Source: Lachnospiraceae bacterium (GTDB taxonomy: Bacteria; Bacillota; Clostridia; Lachnospirales; Lachnospiraceae). From it: DNA of 64,000 nucleotides. A model generated the notes under the pieces. It made no database searches, was not told the origin of the DNA, and saw only the letters and a list, made by a program, of their open reading frames with translations. The stretch covers positions 1 through 64,000 of the forward strand of contig JAKSPD010000003.1 of the NCBI GenBank assembly GCA_024405115.1. The letters run 5' to 3'. Shown here one piece after another: positions 19,992 through 28,655 of this stretch. Made by a program: the position numbers and the translations under genes. Numbering within the stretch: the stretch's first letter is position 1; each line of letters begins with the position of its first letter.

Positions 19992-20651
19992 ATGAAAAGA
20001 ATTTTATCACCGTCAATCCTGTCAGCGGATTTCTCGAAGCTTGGCGAAGATATCAAGCTTATCTCTGACGCAGGAAGCGAATTCATCCATATCGACGTAA
20101 TGGATGGAAGCTTCGTTCCCAACATGTCCATCGGACCCTGCGTTATCAAATCCAACAGAAAATGGTCTGACAAGGTTTTCGATGTTCATCTCATGATAGA
20201 CGAGCCCGCAAGATACGTACAGGATTTCAGGGATGCGGGAGCAGACCTCATCACGGTACATTATGAGGCTGCAAAGCATCAGGACAGGGCAATTCAGGCA
20301 GTTAAGGCAACAGGCGCAAAAGTGGGCATGGCACTTAACCCCGGCACACCCGTAGAGATGCTGGAGGACCTTCTTCCCCAGCTTGACATGGTACTTCTTA
20401 TGTCAGTTAACCCGGGATTTGGAGGACAGAAGTTTATCCCTTACACAATTGAACGTATCAAAAAGCTCCGTGCCATGGCCGATAAGGTAAAGCCCGAGCT
20501 TGACATAGAAATCGACGGCGGTGTTACACTTGATAACGCTGCTGACATCCTTAAGGCAGGGGCAAACATCCTGGTAGCAGGAAGTGCGGTATTTAAAGGC
20601 GATACTGCAGGTAACGTAAAGGCATTCCTCGATATTTTCGAGAACACATGA
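19992..20651 (+). CDS. rpe: Ribulose-phosphate 3-epimerase
   Basis: A 219-aa TIM-barrel enzyme that interconverts D-ribulose 5-phosphate and D-xylulose 5-phosphate in the pentose phosphate pathway. Conserved segments include SILSADF, HIDVMDG, VNPGFGGQKF and EIDGGV. AGGAGG (19980-19985) lies 6 nt before the ATG. It ends the long forward array; in related genomes a thiamine pyrophosphokinase gene often follows, but not here. Confidence 0.95.
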   Translation: MKRILSPSILSADFSKLGEDIKLISDAGSEFIHIDVMDGSFVPNMSIGPCVIKSNRKWSDKVFDVHLMIDEPARYVQDFRDAGADLITVHYEAAKHQDRAIQAVKATGAKVGMALNPGTPVEMLEDLLPQLDMVLLMSVNPGFGGQKFIPYTIERIKKLRAMADKVKPELDIEIDGGVTLDNAADILKAGANILVAGSAVFKGDTAGNVKAFLDIFENT

Positions 20652-20695
20652 TAAAATAGGGACATCACAGTTTAGTTTTGAAATGAGGGTATGAA

Positions 20696-22012
20696 ATGTT
20701 AGACATTAAGTTTGTAAGGGAAAATCCCGATGCGGTAAAAGAGAACATAAAGAAAAAGTTCCAGTTTGAAAAGCTTCCGTTAGTTGATGAAGTAATCTCA
20801 CTTGATGCTGAGTTAAGAAGCGTTCAGCAGGAGGCAGATGACCTCCGTAACAGAAGAAACGTCCTTTCAAAGCAGATTGGCGGACTTATGGCAAAGGGCC
20901 AGAAGGAAGAGGCAGAAGAGGTTAAGGCTGAGGTTAAGGCTTTCGGAGACAGGCTTGAGGGGCTTTCTGCAAAGCAGAATGAAGTTTCTGAAGAGCTTAC
21001 AAAGAAGATGATGGTCATCCCCAACATGATTGATCCTTCAGTTCCCATCGGTAAGGACGATTCAGAAAACGTTGAGGTGCAGCGCTTTGGTGAGCCGCTT
21101 GTTCCTGATTTTGAAGTTCCGTACCATACAGACATCATGGAAAGCTTTGACGGCATAGACATGGATGCAGCAGGAAGAGTTGCAGGAAACGGCTTCTATT
21201 ACCTTATGGGCAACATCGCAAGACTTCACGAGGCAGTTATTGCCTATGCAAGGGATTTCATGATCGACCGCGGTTTCACATACTGCATTCCGCCTTACAT
21301 GATCCGTTCAAAGGTGGTTACAGGCGTTATGAGCTTTGCTGAGATGGATGCCATGATGTACAAGATCGAGGGAGAGGACCTTTATCTCATCGGAACCAGC
21401 GAGCACTCAATGATCGGTAAGTTCATCGACCAGACAATTGATGAGGAAAAGCTTCCCATCACCATGACTTCATATTCACCCTGTTTCCGTAAGGAAAAAG
21501 GTGCACACGGAATTGAGGAGAGAGGCGTGTACCGTATCCATCAGTTCGAGAAGCAGGAGATGATCGTTGTTTGTGAGCCAGAGGATTCAATGAAGTGGTA
21601 TGATGTTCTCTGGAAGAACACCGTTGACTTCTTCCGTACACTTGACATCCCTGTAAGGCAGCTTGAGTGCTGTTCGGGAGACCTTGCTGACCTTAAGGTA
21701 AAGTCATGCGACGTTGAGGCATGGTCACCCAGACAGAAGAAATACTTTGAAGTAGGTTCATGCTCAAACCTCAGCGATGCTCAGGCAAGAAGGCTTAAAA
21801 TCAGGGTAAAGTCAAAGGATAAGGGAAACCACTTTGCTCATACCCTCAATAACACATGTGTTGCACCGCCCAGAATGCTCATTGCCTTCCTTGAGAACAA
21901 CCTTCAGGCTGACGGATCAGTTAAGATTCCCGAGGTTCTGAGACCTTACATGGGCGGCATGGAAGTGATGGTTCCGAATTATAACTCAATCACTGCAAAG
22001 AAGAATAAATAA
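20696..22012 (+). CDS. serS: Seryl-tRNA synthetase
   Basis: A 438-aa class II synthetase. The N-terminal antiparallel coiled coil that grips tRNA-Ser spans about residues 25-110 (RSVQQEADDLRNRR to SEELTKK). Class II motifs follow, with motif 2 around CFRKEKGAHG and motif 3 near the end (NNTCVAPPRML). GAGGGT lies 5 nt before the ATG. The upstream gap is only 44 nt, too short for a T-box leader, so it may be transcribed from the preceding genes. Confidence 0.95.
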   Translation: MLDIKFVRENPDAVKENIKKKFQFEKLPLVDEVISLDAELRSVQQEADDLRNRRNVLSKQIGGLMAKGQKEEAEEVKAEVKAFGDRLEGLSAKQNEVSEELTKKMMVIPNMIDPSVPIGKDDSENVEVQRFGEPLVPDFEVPYHTDIMESFDGIDMDAAGRVAGNGFYYLMGNIARLHEAVIAYARDFMIDRGFTYCIPPYMIRSKVVTGVMSFAEMDAMMYKIEGEDLYLIGTSEHSMIGKFIDQTIDEEKLPITMTSYSPCFRKEKGAHGIEERGVYRIHQFEKQEMIVVCEPEDSMKWYDVLWKNTVDFFRTLDIPVRQLECCSGDLADLKVKSCDVEAWSPRQKKYFEVGSCSNLSDAQARRLKIRVKSKDKGNHFAHTLNNTCVAPPRMLIAFLENNLQADGSVKIPEVLRPYMGGMEVMVPNYNSITAKKNK

Positions 22013-22021
22013 GGAGACCAG

Positions 22022-24385
22022 ATGACCGATTTATTGGCCGGCCTTAATGACAAACAGAAGGAAGCGGTTCAGTACACAGAAGGACCGCTTCTTATTTTGG
22101 CAGGAGCAGGCTCGGGTAAGACAAGGGTGCTCACTCACAGGGTGGGCTATTTAATAGAAAGAGGACTGGCAGAGCCCTGGCAGATCCTCGCAATAACTTT
22201 CACAAACAAGGCTGCCGGTGAAATGAGGGACAGGGTTGATACGCTGCTCCCGGGAAACGGGCAGGATGTTTTCGTGTCCACTTTCCATTCAATGTGTGTA
22301 AGGATGTTAAGGAGGGACATAGACCGCCTTGGTTATGACCGCGACTTTACCATATATGACACGGATGACCAGAAGACCCTCATGAGGGGAATCCTCAAGG
22401 ACCTGAAGATGGACCCGAAACAGTACCGTGAAAGAGGAGTTCTTTCAATTATCTCAGCCAGCAAAAACGAGATGGTGGATGCTGACGATTATGAGCAGGG
22501 TGCCTCAGACTTTTACGAGAAGAACATTGCAAAGCTCTATAAGGAATATGAAAAGCGTCTTCGTAAGAATAACGCCCTTGACTTTGACGACCTTCTCATA
22601 AAGACGGTTGAGCTTTTTGACGAATATCCTGAGGTTCTCGAAAACTGGCAGCGCCGTTTCAGGTACATAATGGTCGATGAGTACCAGGATACAAATACCG
22701 TGCAGTTTGAGATAGTAAGGCTTCTTTCAGGAAAGTACAGGAATCTCTGCGTGGTGGGCGATGATGACCAGAGCATCTATAAGTTCAGGGGCGCAAACAT
22801 TGAGAACATCTTAAGCTTTGAAAAGAGTTTCCCCGGTTCAAAAGTCATAAAGCTTGAACAGAACTACCGTTCAACAAAGTCAATCCTTCATGCGGCAAAC
22901 GAAGTCATTAAGAATAACCATGAAAGAAAGGCAAAGACCCTCTGGACAGAAAATGAAGAGGGCACGCTTCCTACCTTTACTGAGTATGAGACCGCGTCAG
23001 AGGAAGCCGACAGGGTAACGGATGCAGTAATGCGCTCAGTTTACAGAAGATGTGAACAGGCGGTACTTTACCGTACAAATGCACAGTCACGTCTTTTTGA
23101 AGAAAAATGCATTGCAAAGAGCATTCCATATGTGATCGTGGGCGGTGTCAACTTCTACCAGCGCAAGGAGATAAAGGACATTCTGTCATACCTTCGAATA
23201 ATTGCAAACGGCGTTGACGATCTTGCAGTCGGAAGGGTCATAAATGTTCCTAAACGCGGAATAGGTGACACGACGTTCCAGAAAGTAATAGATTTTGCAA
23301 TGCTGGAAGGAATAAGTCTTTATGACGCACTCTGCCGTGCAGATGAGATAACGGGACTCAATAAGGGAACACTGGCAAAACTAAACGGTTTCACGGACCT
23401 GATCGAAGGTTTCAGGTCAAAGGTACTTAACGACAACGTGAGCCTTAAGGAACTCATCGAGTCAGTAAGGGATGATACGGGTTATGCTGAGGAACTGGCA
23501 AAAGATGATCCCGTAGAAACTGAGTCAAGACTTCAGAACATAGAGGAACTCATCTCAAAGGCTTCTGATTTTGAGGAGGAGGATTCTGAAAACTCCGAAC
23601 ACGAGGAAAATGAAACAGGGCTTACAAGCCTTGCAAGATTCCTTGAGGATGTTTCACTGGTGGCGGACATTGACAGGACGGATGACACCGGGGATGTCCT
23701 CACCATGATGACACTTCATGGTGCAAAGGGTCTTGAGTTTGAAAAGGTGTACCTCTGTGGAATGGAGGAGGGGCTTTTCCCGTCATATGCTTCCATTAAT
23801 GTAGATTCTCCTGATGAGGAAATCGAAGAGGAGAGACGTCTCTGTTACGTGGGAATGACAAGGGCAAAAAAGGAACTCTGCATGAGCAGCGCCCAGACAA
23901 GAATGACAAACGGCGAGACCCATTCATCACATCCATCACGTTTTGTGGATGAACTTCCCCGTGACGGAGTTGAGATTCACAGAAAGAAGAAAAAACAGGC
24001 ATCATGGGAAGATTTAGATGATGATTATGATAATCCCATCCCAAGAAGAGGATTCAATAAGCCGCAGAGCTTTGCTGCTGAATTTGGCGGTTTCGGGTCA
24101 GGCGGAAGCAAAAGTGTGAATATCTCAAGGGGATTTGGCTCTCTTGACACGACTCCTTCAGGAAAGAAGAAATCCGCTTACATGGGTGCCTTTGTAAAAG
24201 GCTCTGAGATGGTTAAGGAAAAACCTGATTACGTGGTAGGAGACAGGGTAGTAAGTGTCAAGTTTGGGCAGGGAACCGTTAAGGAAATCCTTGATACCGA
24301 AAGGGATTATCAGATAACCGTTGATTTTGATAAGTTTGGAACAAAGAAACTGCTTGCTGCTTTTGCGAAGCTGAAGAAGGTATGA
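22022..24385 (+). CDS. pcrA: ATP-dependent DNA helicase PcrA (UvrD family)
   Basis: A 787-aa superfamily 1 3'-5' helicase with Walker A GAGSGKT, DEYQDTN, QNYRST and TMHGAKGLEF motifs, used in repair, rolling-circle replication and conflict resolution at transcription complexes. The last 60 residues form the PcrA-type Tudor-like domain that contacts RNA polymerase (VGDRVVSVKFGQG). AAGGAG overlapping the serS stop codon lies 5 nt before the ATG. Confidence 0.94.
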   Translation: MTDLLAGLNDKQKEAVQYTEGPLLILAGAGSGKTRVLTHRVGYLIERGLAEPWQILAITFTNKAAGEMRDRVDTLLPGNGQDVFVSTFHSMCVRMLRRDIDRLGYDRDFTIYDTDDQKTLMRGILKDLKMDPKQYRERGVLSIISASKNEMVDADDYEQGASDFYEKNIAKLYKEYEKRLRKNNALDFDDLLIKTVELFDEYPEVLENWQRRFRYIMVDEYQDTNTVQFEIVRLLSGKYRNLCVVGDDDQSIYKFRGANIENILSFEKSFPGSKVIKLEQNYRSTKSILHAANEVIKNNHERKAKTLWTENEEGTLPTFTEYETASEEADRVTDAVMRSVYRRCEQAVLYRTNAQSRLFEEKCIAKSIPYVIVGGVNFYQRKEIKDILSYLRIIANGVDDLAVGRVINVPKRGIGDTTFQKVIDFAMLEGISLYDALCRADEITGLNKGTLAKLNGFTDLIEGFRSKVLNDNVSLKELIESVRDDTGYAEELAKDDPVETESRLQNIEELISKASDFEEEDSENSEHEENETGLTSLARFLEDVSLVADIDRTDDTGDVLTMMTLHGAKGLEFEKVYLCGMEEGLFPSYASINVDSPDEEIEEERRLCYVGMTRAKKELCMSSAQTRMTNGETHSSHPSRFVDELPRDGVEIHRKKKKQASWEDLDDDYDNPIPRRGFNKPQSFAAEFGGFGSGGSKSVNISRGFGSLDTTPSGKKKSAYMGAFVKGSEMVKEKPDYVVGDRVVSVKFGQGTVKEILDTERDYQITVDFDKFGTKKLLAAFAKLKKV

Positions 24386-25593
24386 TGGAAGAATTATGTA
24401 AACTTGCCGGCAGGTGTGGCGGCTGTTTTTACCAGAAGGAAACACACGAGGAAGAACTGAAGCTTAAAGAGGAACTTGTAAAAAAGCTTCTTTCGGAGAG
24501 CTATGGGGAGGATTTCCTCTTTGAAGGAATTCTTGAGAGTCCTCTTGTTGACGGATACCGGAACAAGATGGAATACAGCTTCGGTGATGACAGAAAGGAC
24601 GGACCGTTAACTTTAGGACTTCATCAGAAGAAGAGTTTTTACAATGTCATCGATGTGGACTGCTGTAAAATAGTTCATGAGGATTTTAATGTAATTGTCC
24701 ATGCGGCAGGCGATTACTTCAGGAACCTGGGGCTCACATATGTAAATAAGCACACGCATGTGGGGTATTTAAGATATCTCATTATAAGGCGTGCGGTTAA
24801 TACCGGTGACATTCTTGTGGATATTGTGACATCGTCACAGTCACCCTATGCAGGCCTTAAGGACGAACCTGCGGAGACACTTTCGGAAGATGATATTCTT
24901 AAGGGGTTTACCGGAAGGATAGCCGGACTGCCGCTGGAAGGCACGATAAGGGGTATCCTTCACACCGTAAACGATACGTTATCGGATGCAGTCCGTGATG
25001 ACGGGACAAAGGTGCTTTATGGAACGGATTTCATAGAGGAGGAACTTTTAGGGCTTCGTTTCAAGATAAGCCCGTTCTCATTCTTCCAGACTAATTCAAA
25101 AAGCGCGGAAGTACTTTATGAAAAGGCACGTGAGTATGTGTCCTCGTCACTTTCTATGGACACTACTGTTTATGACCTGTATACGGGAACGGGAACGATT
25201 GCGCAGATGATAGCCCCTGCCGTAAAAAAAGTCGTGGGAATCGAGATAATTCCGGAGGCGGTTGAAGCCGCAAAGGTAAATGCCGAAAGAAACGGGCTTT
25301 CAAACTGTGAATTTATCGCCGGTGATGTTCTTACAGAACTTGACAGGGTACAGGATAAGCCAGATGTCATAATTCTTGATCCGCCGCGTGACGGAGTTAA
25401 TCCGAAGGCTTTAAGAAAGATAATCGATTACGCCGTTGATACCATAGTGTATATAAGCTGCAAACCCGAGTCACTCGCACGTGACATAATGCCACTTAAG
25501 TTTTCAGGGTACAGGCTTGTGAAAGCCTGCGCGGTAAATCAGTTTCCACGTACCAGACATGTTGAATGTGTCTGCCTTTTCAGTAAGAAATAA
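24382..25593 (+). CDS. rlmD: 23S rRNA (uracil-C5)-methyltransferase, RlmD/RumA family
   Basis: A 403-aa SAM-dependent RNA m5U methyltransferase. The N-terminus has the iron-sulfur cysteines (C5, then CGGC), and the C-terminal Rossmann domain has DLYTGTGT, the DPPRDG motif and the catalytic cysteine in YISCKPESLARD. The N-terminal TRAM domain of many RumA proteins is missing, since the protein begins directly at the cluster region. The start overlaps the pcrA stop; ATG codons at 24382 and 24385 are both possible. It could be an RlmCD-type enzyme that modifies two 23S sites. Confidence 0.85.
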   Translation: MMEELCKLAGRCGGCFYQKETHEEELKLKEELVKKLLSESYGEDFLFEGILESPLVDGYRNKMEYSFGDDRKDGPLTLGLHQKKSFYNVIDVDCCKIVHEDFNVIVHAAGDYFRNLGLTYVNKHTHVGYLRYLIIRRAVNTGDILVDIVTSSQSPYAGLKDEPAETLSEDDILKGFTGRIAGLPLEGTIRGILHTVNDTLSDAVRDDGTKVLYGTDFIEEELLGLRFKISPFSFFQTNSKSAEVLYEKAREYVSSSLSMDTTVYDLYTGTGTIAQMIAPAVKKVVGIEIIPEAVEAAKVNAERNGLSNCEFIAGDVLTELDRVQDKPDVIILDPPRDGVNPKALRKIIDYAVDTIVYISCKPESLARDIMPLKFSGYRLVKACAVNQFPRTRHVECVCLFSKK

Positions 25594-25676
25594 GCTGCAC
25601 AGAACAACTGTTAATAATATGCACCGATGTTTAAGAATAATACAGATAAAATATCTGCCTTAAAGACATAATAAGT

Positions 25677-26222
25677 ATGAAAGAGATCAGTGAACACCAA
25701 ATATACAATCTGTTAGATGATAAATACAGCAGAATTGGATGCGATTATGTGATCCTCTCATCAGATGATGAGTACAGAGGGATAGAAACACACAAAAAGG
25801 CAGTCATCACTGCCTTTGAAATACTTAATATCAGGTTTTCCCCTTATGAGTTAAGCATCGATATTGAACCAGAAAAAATGTCTGCAGTCAGAAGCAGTGC
25901 TGATGAGCTGCTTAGTATTCCTTCTGATGAATATTTTGAAGGAAGGAAAAAGGCAAACAGGAATTATACAGTCCCTTCACCCATTCCCTACTGGTATGCT
26001 TTCCTGGAACCTCCGGGAGGCACACCATATATGAAGTCTGATTTTACTGAATTTAACGATGTTCTTTTTCCAAATAAGGACAGCATCGAAGTATACAGAT
26101 GGAATGATGACTTTTCAGGTTATTTTGATGACGGAAAGGAATGGTGGGGCACCGGCCTTTGGAGCGCTTACGATGCAGAAACAGGCATATTTGTCATTAT
26201 TTGTGCCTCATTGACGGACTGA
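25677..26222 (+). CDS. Protein of unknown function, 181 aa
   Basis: Soluble, acidic, with no membrane segment or signal peptide. I do not recognise the family with confidence. The C-terminal part is rich in aromatic residues and Gly (YRWNDD, WWGTGLWSAYD, FVIICASLTD). This style recalls small immunity or accessory proteins that accompany polymorphic toxins, but that is only a resemblance. There is no convincing Shine-Dalgarno before the ATG. It stands alone in an A+T-richer patch next to a gene remnant, and its codon choice looks less biased than that of its neighbours, so it may be laterally acquired. A 6-bp inverted repeat with a 3-nt loop (25643-25657) lies just upstream. Confidence 0.6.
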   Translation: MKEISEHQIYNLLDDKYSRIGCDYVILSSDDEYRGIETHKKAVITAFEILNIRFSPYELSIDIEPEKMSAVRSSADELLSIPSDEYFEGRKKANRNYTVPSPIPYWYAFLEPPGGTPYMKSDFTEFNDVLFPNKDSIEVYRWNDDFSGYFDDGKEWWGTGLWSAYDAETGIFVIICASLTD

Positions 26223-26449
26223 ACAGTGCGTGAAATTAATGGGCAGCCAGAATGATTAATGAAACTTATATGCAATGATTAAACGGGAAACATATGGTTT
26301 ACCATAGTATTTACAGGAATATACTTCGGCAATGGGAGAATGCTATCAAGAATTCATGGACTGAAAACCTGCCATGACTGACGGTGTACAGACTGAAGAA
26401 CGTATTGGAATTTTATCCTGAAAAAATGAAAATGTTATGACAATAAGAA

Positions 26450-26484
26450 AGTGCCGTTTCCTTTACCGGATGCGGCACTCTTTT
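26450..26484 (-). terminator. Hairpin terminator behind the minus-strand remnant
   Basis: AGTGCCG (26450-26456) pairs with CGGCACT (26473-26479) across a 16-nt loop. On the minus strand it lies about 20 nt after the remnant's stop codon and is followed by a T-rich tail; on the plus strand the tail is CTTTT. It therefore could work both ways, but its position fits best as the old terminator of the remnant gene. Confidence 0.6.
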
Positions 26485-26500
26485 AATACTTATCTGAATT

Positions 26501-26611
26501 TTACATCAGCTGGAATGGCGGGCGCATGGAGTTAAGCTGCTCCGGGGTGAGTCCGAATTGTTCAGAGTTGTATTCATCTATCACCGGTAATTGCCGATTT
26601 CGACGGAGATA
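26501..26611 (-). pseudogene. C-terminal remnant of a minus-strand gene
   Basis: On the minus strand an open frame of 36 codons reads like a genuine protein tail (…VIDEYNSEQFGLTPEQLNS… ending MRPPFQLM, stop at 26501-26503) and is followed at normal distance by a hairpin terminator. There is no ATG near its 5' end and no ribosome binding site, and it is closed upstream by a stop at 26612-26614. I read it as the surviving end of a gene whose body was lost when the neighbouring segment was rearranged. The parent family is not recognised. Confidence 0.4.
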
Positions 26612-26629
26612 TTACATAATAATTGTATA

Positions 26630-26670
26630 TTGACAAAACAGTCAAACTGTATATAATATAAATATACAGT
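26630..26670 (+). promoter_or_regulatory. Promoter and palindromic operator of the GntR/ABC operon
   Basis: TTGACA (26630-26635) and TATAAT (26652-26657) are separated by 16 bp. A perfect 9-bp inverted repeat, ACTGTATAT (26646-26654) and ATATACAGT (26662-26670) with a 7-bp centre, covers the -10 box and the probable start point. This is where a GntR-family dimer would block transcription, so autoregulation by the first gene is likely. Confidence 0.8.
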
Positions 26671-26706
26671 AAGAACAGTATAGACGGTATAGACAGGGGT
26701 GGCATA

Positions 26707-27084
26707 GTGAACATACTGATTGACAATAAAAGCGGAACACCGATCTATGATCAGATTTACACGCAGATCAAAAGCCAGATAATAAGTGGGTCCTTATCAG
26801 AGGATGAAATGCTTCCGTCCATAAGGGGACTGGCTAAGGACCTTCGGATAAGCTTCATCACTACTAAAAGGGCTTATGAGGAACTTGAAAAGGAAGGATA
26901 CATATACACGCTTCCCGGAAAGGGCTGTTTTGTGGCTGCCAAAAATGTGGAACTTCTAAGAGAGGAAAACCTTAAAAAGATAGAAGAACATATAGATGAA
27001 ATCGTAAAGCTGGCTGTATCCTGTGATTTAAGCAGGGAGGAGCTTATGGAAATGATCGATTTCAGTCTGGAGGAAAAGAAATGA
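26707..27084 (+). CDS. GntR-family transcriptional regulator, YtrA type
   Basis: A 125-aa regulator. An N-terminal winged helix-turn-helix (about residues 10-75; PIYDQIYTQIKSQII, LPSIRGLAKDLRIS, TTKRAYEELEKEGYI) is joined to a short helical tail of about 50 aa instead of a ligand-binding domain, which is the YtrA subfamily layout. The start is GTG, with AGGGGTGG just upstream. YtrA-type regulators usually repress ABC transporters encoded in the same operon, as here, and often respond to wall-active antibiotics or envelope stress. Confidence 0.9.
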   Translation: MNILIDNKSGTPIYDQIYTQIKSQIISGSLSEDEMLPSIRGLAKDLRISFITTKRAYEELEKEGYIYTLPGKGCFVAAKNVELLREENLKKIEEHIDEIVKLAVSCDLSREELMEMIDFSLEEKK

Positions 27085-27923
27085 ATGCACTTGAAATAAG
27101 TAACCTTACAAAAACATATCCCGGATTTAAGCTTGATGACCTTAGTCTTACACTTCCAAGCGGCTGCATAATGGGGCTTATCGGGGAGAACGGGGCAGGA
27201 AAGAGTACCACCATAAAGCTTATTCTGAACATGATACATAAGGATGGCGGTACAGTCAGGATATTCGGAAAAGATAACGGGCAAGAATTTGAACTTGCAA
27301 AAGAGGACATCGGCGTGGTTTTGGACGAAGTGGGTATCCCGGAATGTCTTAACGTCACCCAGATAGGAAATGTGATGAAGAATACTTTCAAAAACTGGGA
27401 TGAAAGCGAGTTTTCACGCCTTACAGGGAAGCTGGAGCTTCCGCAGAATAAGGAATTTAAGGATTTTTCGCGCGGCATGAAAATGAAGACGGGAATTGCC
27501 ATTGCACTTTCACATCACAGTAAGCTTTTAATTCTTGATGAGGCAACAAGTGGTCTTGATCCCGTTGTCCGTGACGAGGTCGTTGAAATGTTCAGTGACT
27601 TTACAAGAGAGGAAGACCATTCAATACTCATTTCATCGCATATCGTAAGTGACCTCGAAAAGCTTTGTGACTATGTTGCTTTTCTGCATAAGGGAAAACT
27701 GATGCTGTGTGAGGAAAAGGATCAGTTACTGGCGGAATACGGGCTTATCAGATGTACTAAGGAGGAACTGGAGACACTTCCAAAGGATGCCGTTAAGCAT
27801 AAAAGGGAAAATCCGTACGGTGTGGAGGCGATGGTTTTAAGGAACGCGGTTCCGTCTGAAATAAACGTAAGCCCCATCAGCATAGAAGAGCTGTTTGTGT
27901 TCATGGTAAAGGAGGCGCGATAA
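27081..27923 (+). CDS. ABC transporter ATP-binding protein
   Basis: A 280-aa nucleotide-binding subunit. Walker A is GENGAGKST, Walker B is LLILDEATSGLD, and the signature motif is a variant, DFSRGMKMK, typical of the exporter group near YtrB/CcmA. About 70 residues follow the core. It overlaps the regulator by 4 bp with a GGAGG site, and the permease gene begins on the next base. Together they probably form an ABC-2 type exporter; the substrate cannot be told from sequence. Confidence 0.92.
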   Translation: MNALEISNLTKTYPGFKLDDLSLTLPSGCIMGLIGENGAGKSTTIKLILNMIHKDGGTVRIFGKDNGQEFELAKEDIGVVLDEVGIPECLNVTQIGNVMKNTFKNWDESEFSRLTGKLELPQNKEFKDFSRGMKMKTGIAIALSHHSKLLILDEATSGLDPVVRDEVVEMFSDFTREEDHSILISSHIVSDLEKLCDYVAFLHKGKLMLCEEKDQLLAEYGLIRCTKEELETLPKDAVKHKRENPYGVEAMVLRNAVPSEINVSPISIEELFVFMVKEAR

Positions 27924-28550
27924 ATGAAGGGACTTCTTTTAAAAGACTGGTACATGATGAAAAAGTACTGCAGGATGTACATTCTTATTACAGTCATCTT
28001 TCTGGGTGTGTCCATCGTAAACACAGAAAACCTGTTCATTGTTTTCTATCCATGTGTTCTTTGTGGAATGATTCCGGTAACATTGCTTGGATATGATGAA
28101 AGAAGCCACTGGCTTTTGTACAGCTGCACGCTTCCGTATTCAAGAAAACAGGTGGTTTCAGCAAAGTATCTAATAGGCCTGTGCACACAGGTGGCGGTAC
28201 TGCTTCTGACTGCGGCCACACAGGCTGTAGCGATGAGCGTTAACGGAACGTTTGCAATAGGGGATTTTCTGATTCTTATTTTCGCCATGCTTTTTGTATC
28301 AGCTTTTGCTTCTTCAATATCACTGCCGTTTATTTTCAGGTATGGAGTCGAGAAGGGAAGACTCGCTTACTACGTTATGATAGGATTTGTCTGTGCGGCA
28401 AGCTTTTTGGCATCAAATCTTTTGGGCGACAGATCATTTGCAGCTTCAAACTCTGTACTCATCTATCTGTTATTAGGGGTATTCGGGCTGGGTATCTATG
28501 CCCTGTCATGGTACTTTTCAGTAACCTTTTATCAGAAAAGGGAACTATGA
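27924..28550 (+). CDS. ABC-2 type transporter permease
   Basis: A 208-aa integral membrane protein with about six hydrophobic segments (around residues 18-36, 40-58, 90-108, 112-135, 148-168, 176-198). Short N-terminal MKGLLLKDWYMMKKY and C-terminal FYQKREL ends are typical of the ABC2_membrane_5 group paired with YtrA-regulated ATPases. It has AAGGAGG upstream and immediately follows the ATPase stop codon. Confidence 0.85.
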   Translation: MKGLLLKDWYMMKKYCRMYILITVIFLGVSIVNTENLFIVFYPCVLCGMIPVTLLGYDERSHWLLYSCTLPYSRKQVVSAKYLIGLCTQVAVLLLTAATQAVAMSVNGTFAIGDFLILIFAMLFVSAFASSISLPFIFRYGVEKGRLAYYVMIGFVCAASFLASNLLGDRSFAASNSVLIYLLLGVFGLGIYALSWYFSVTFYQKREL

Positions 28551-28559
28551 TCCTTTTTT
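28536..28559 (+). terminator. Weak A/T-rich terminator after the ABC exporter operon
   Basis: AAAAGG (28536-28541) can pair with CCTTTT (28552-28557) over a 10-nt loop and runs into six consecutive T residues. The stem includes the permease stop codon in its loop. It is a weak structure, but no other terminator is visible before the next promoter. Confidence 0.4.
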
Positions 28560-28571
28560 CTTGGAAAACCA

Positions 28572-28630
28572 TTGACAGCTAAAACGTAAAGTGCTATATT
28601 TTTATTGAACATATGAACAACTGTTCAATA
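28572..28630 (+). promoter_or_regulatory. Promoter and ArsR/SmtB operator of the metal efflux operon
   Basis: TTGACA (28572-28577) and TATATT (28595-28600) are spaced 17 bp. Downstream lie TGAACA (28606-28611), a second TGAACA (28614-28619) and TGTTCA (28622-28627). The latter two form a 6-2-6 inverted repeat, and the outer pair forms a 9-bp repeat, TATTGAACA (28603-28611) and TGTTCAATA (28622-28630). This is the TGAACA-type 12-2-12 operator of metal-sensing ArsR/SmtB repressors, placed over the transcription start. Confidence 0.85.
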
Positions 28631-28655
28631 GTAAAAATGTTTTGGAGGCCGTCAG

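Larger units (their letters stand above)
26223..26706. other. 484-bp non-coding and decayed stretch
   Basis: It holds no intact gene. The first 220 bp carry short open stretches on the plus strand (for example 26294-26377) interrupted by stops, which look like decayed coding sequence without a recognisable product. A hairpin at 26450-26479 and a minus-strand coding remnant (26501-26611) follow, then the promoter/operator of the GntR operon. Confidence 0.6.

Noticed and set aside
20652..20695. T-box riboswitch upstream of serS
   Set aside because: The gap is only 44 nt and holds no T-box sequence or terminator.
25643..25657. CAGATA-AAA-TATCTG inverted repeat as a terminator of rlmD
   Set aside because: The stem is short and A/T-rich and is not followed by a T-run. 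It is noted only as a possible protein-binding site.
28536..28560. T-run after the ABC permease as a strong terminator
   Set aside because: The hairpin before it is weak (6 bp, mostly A-T). I kept it only as a low-confidence terminator.
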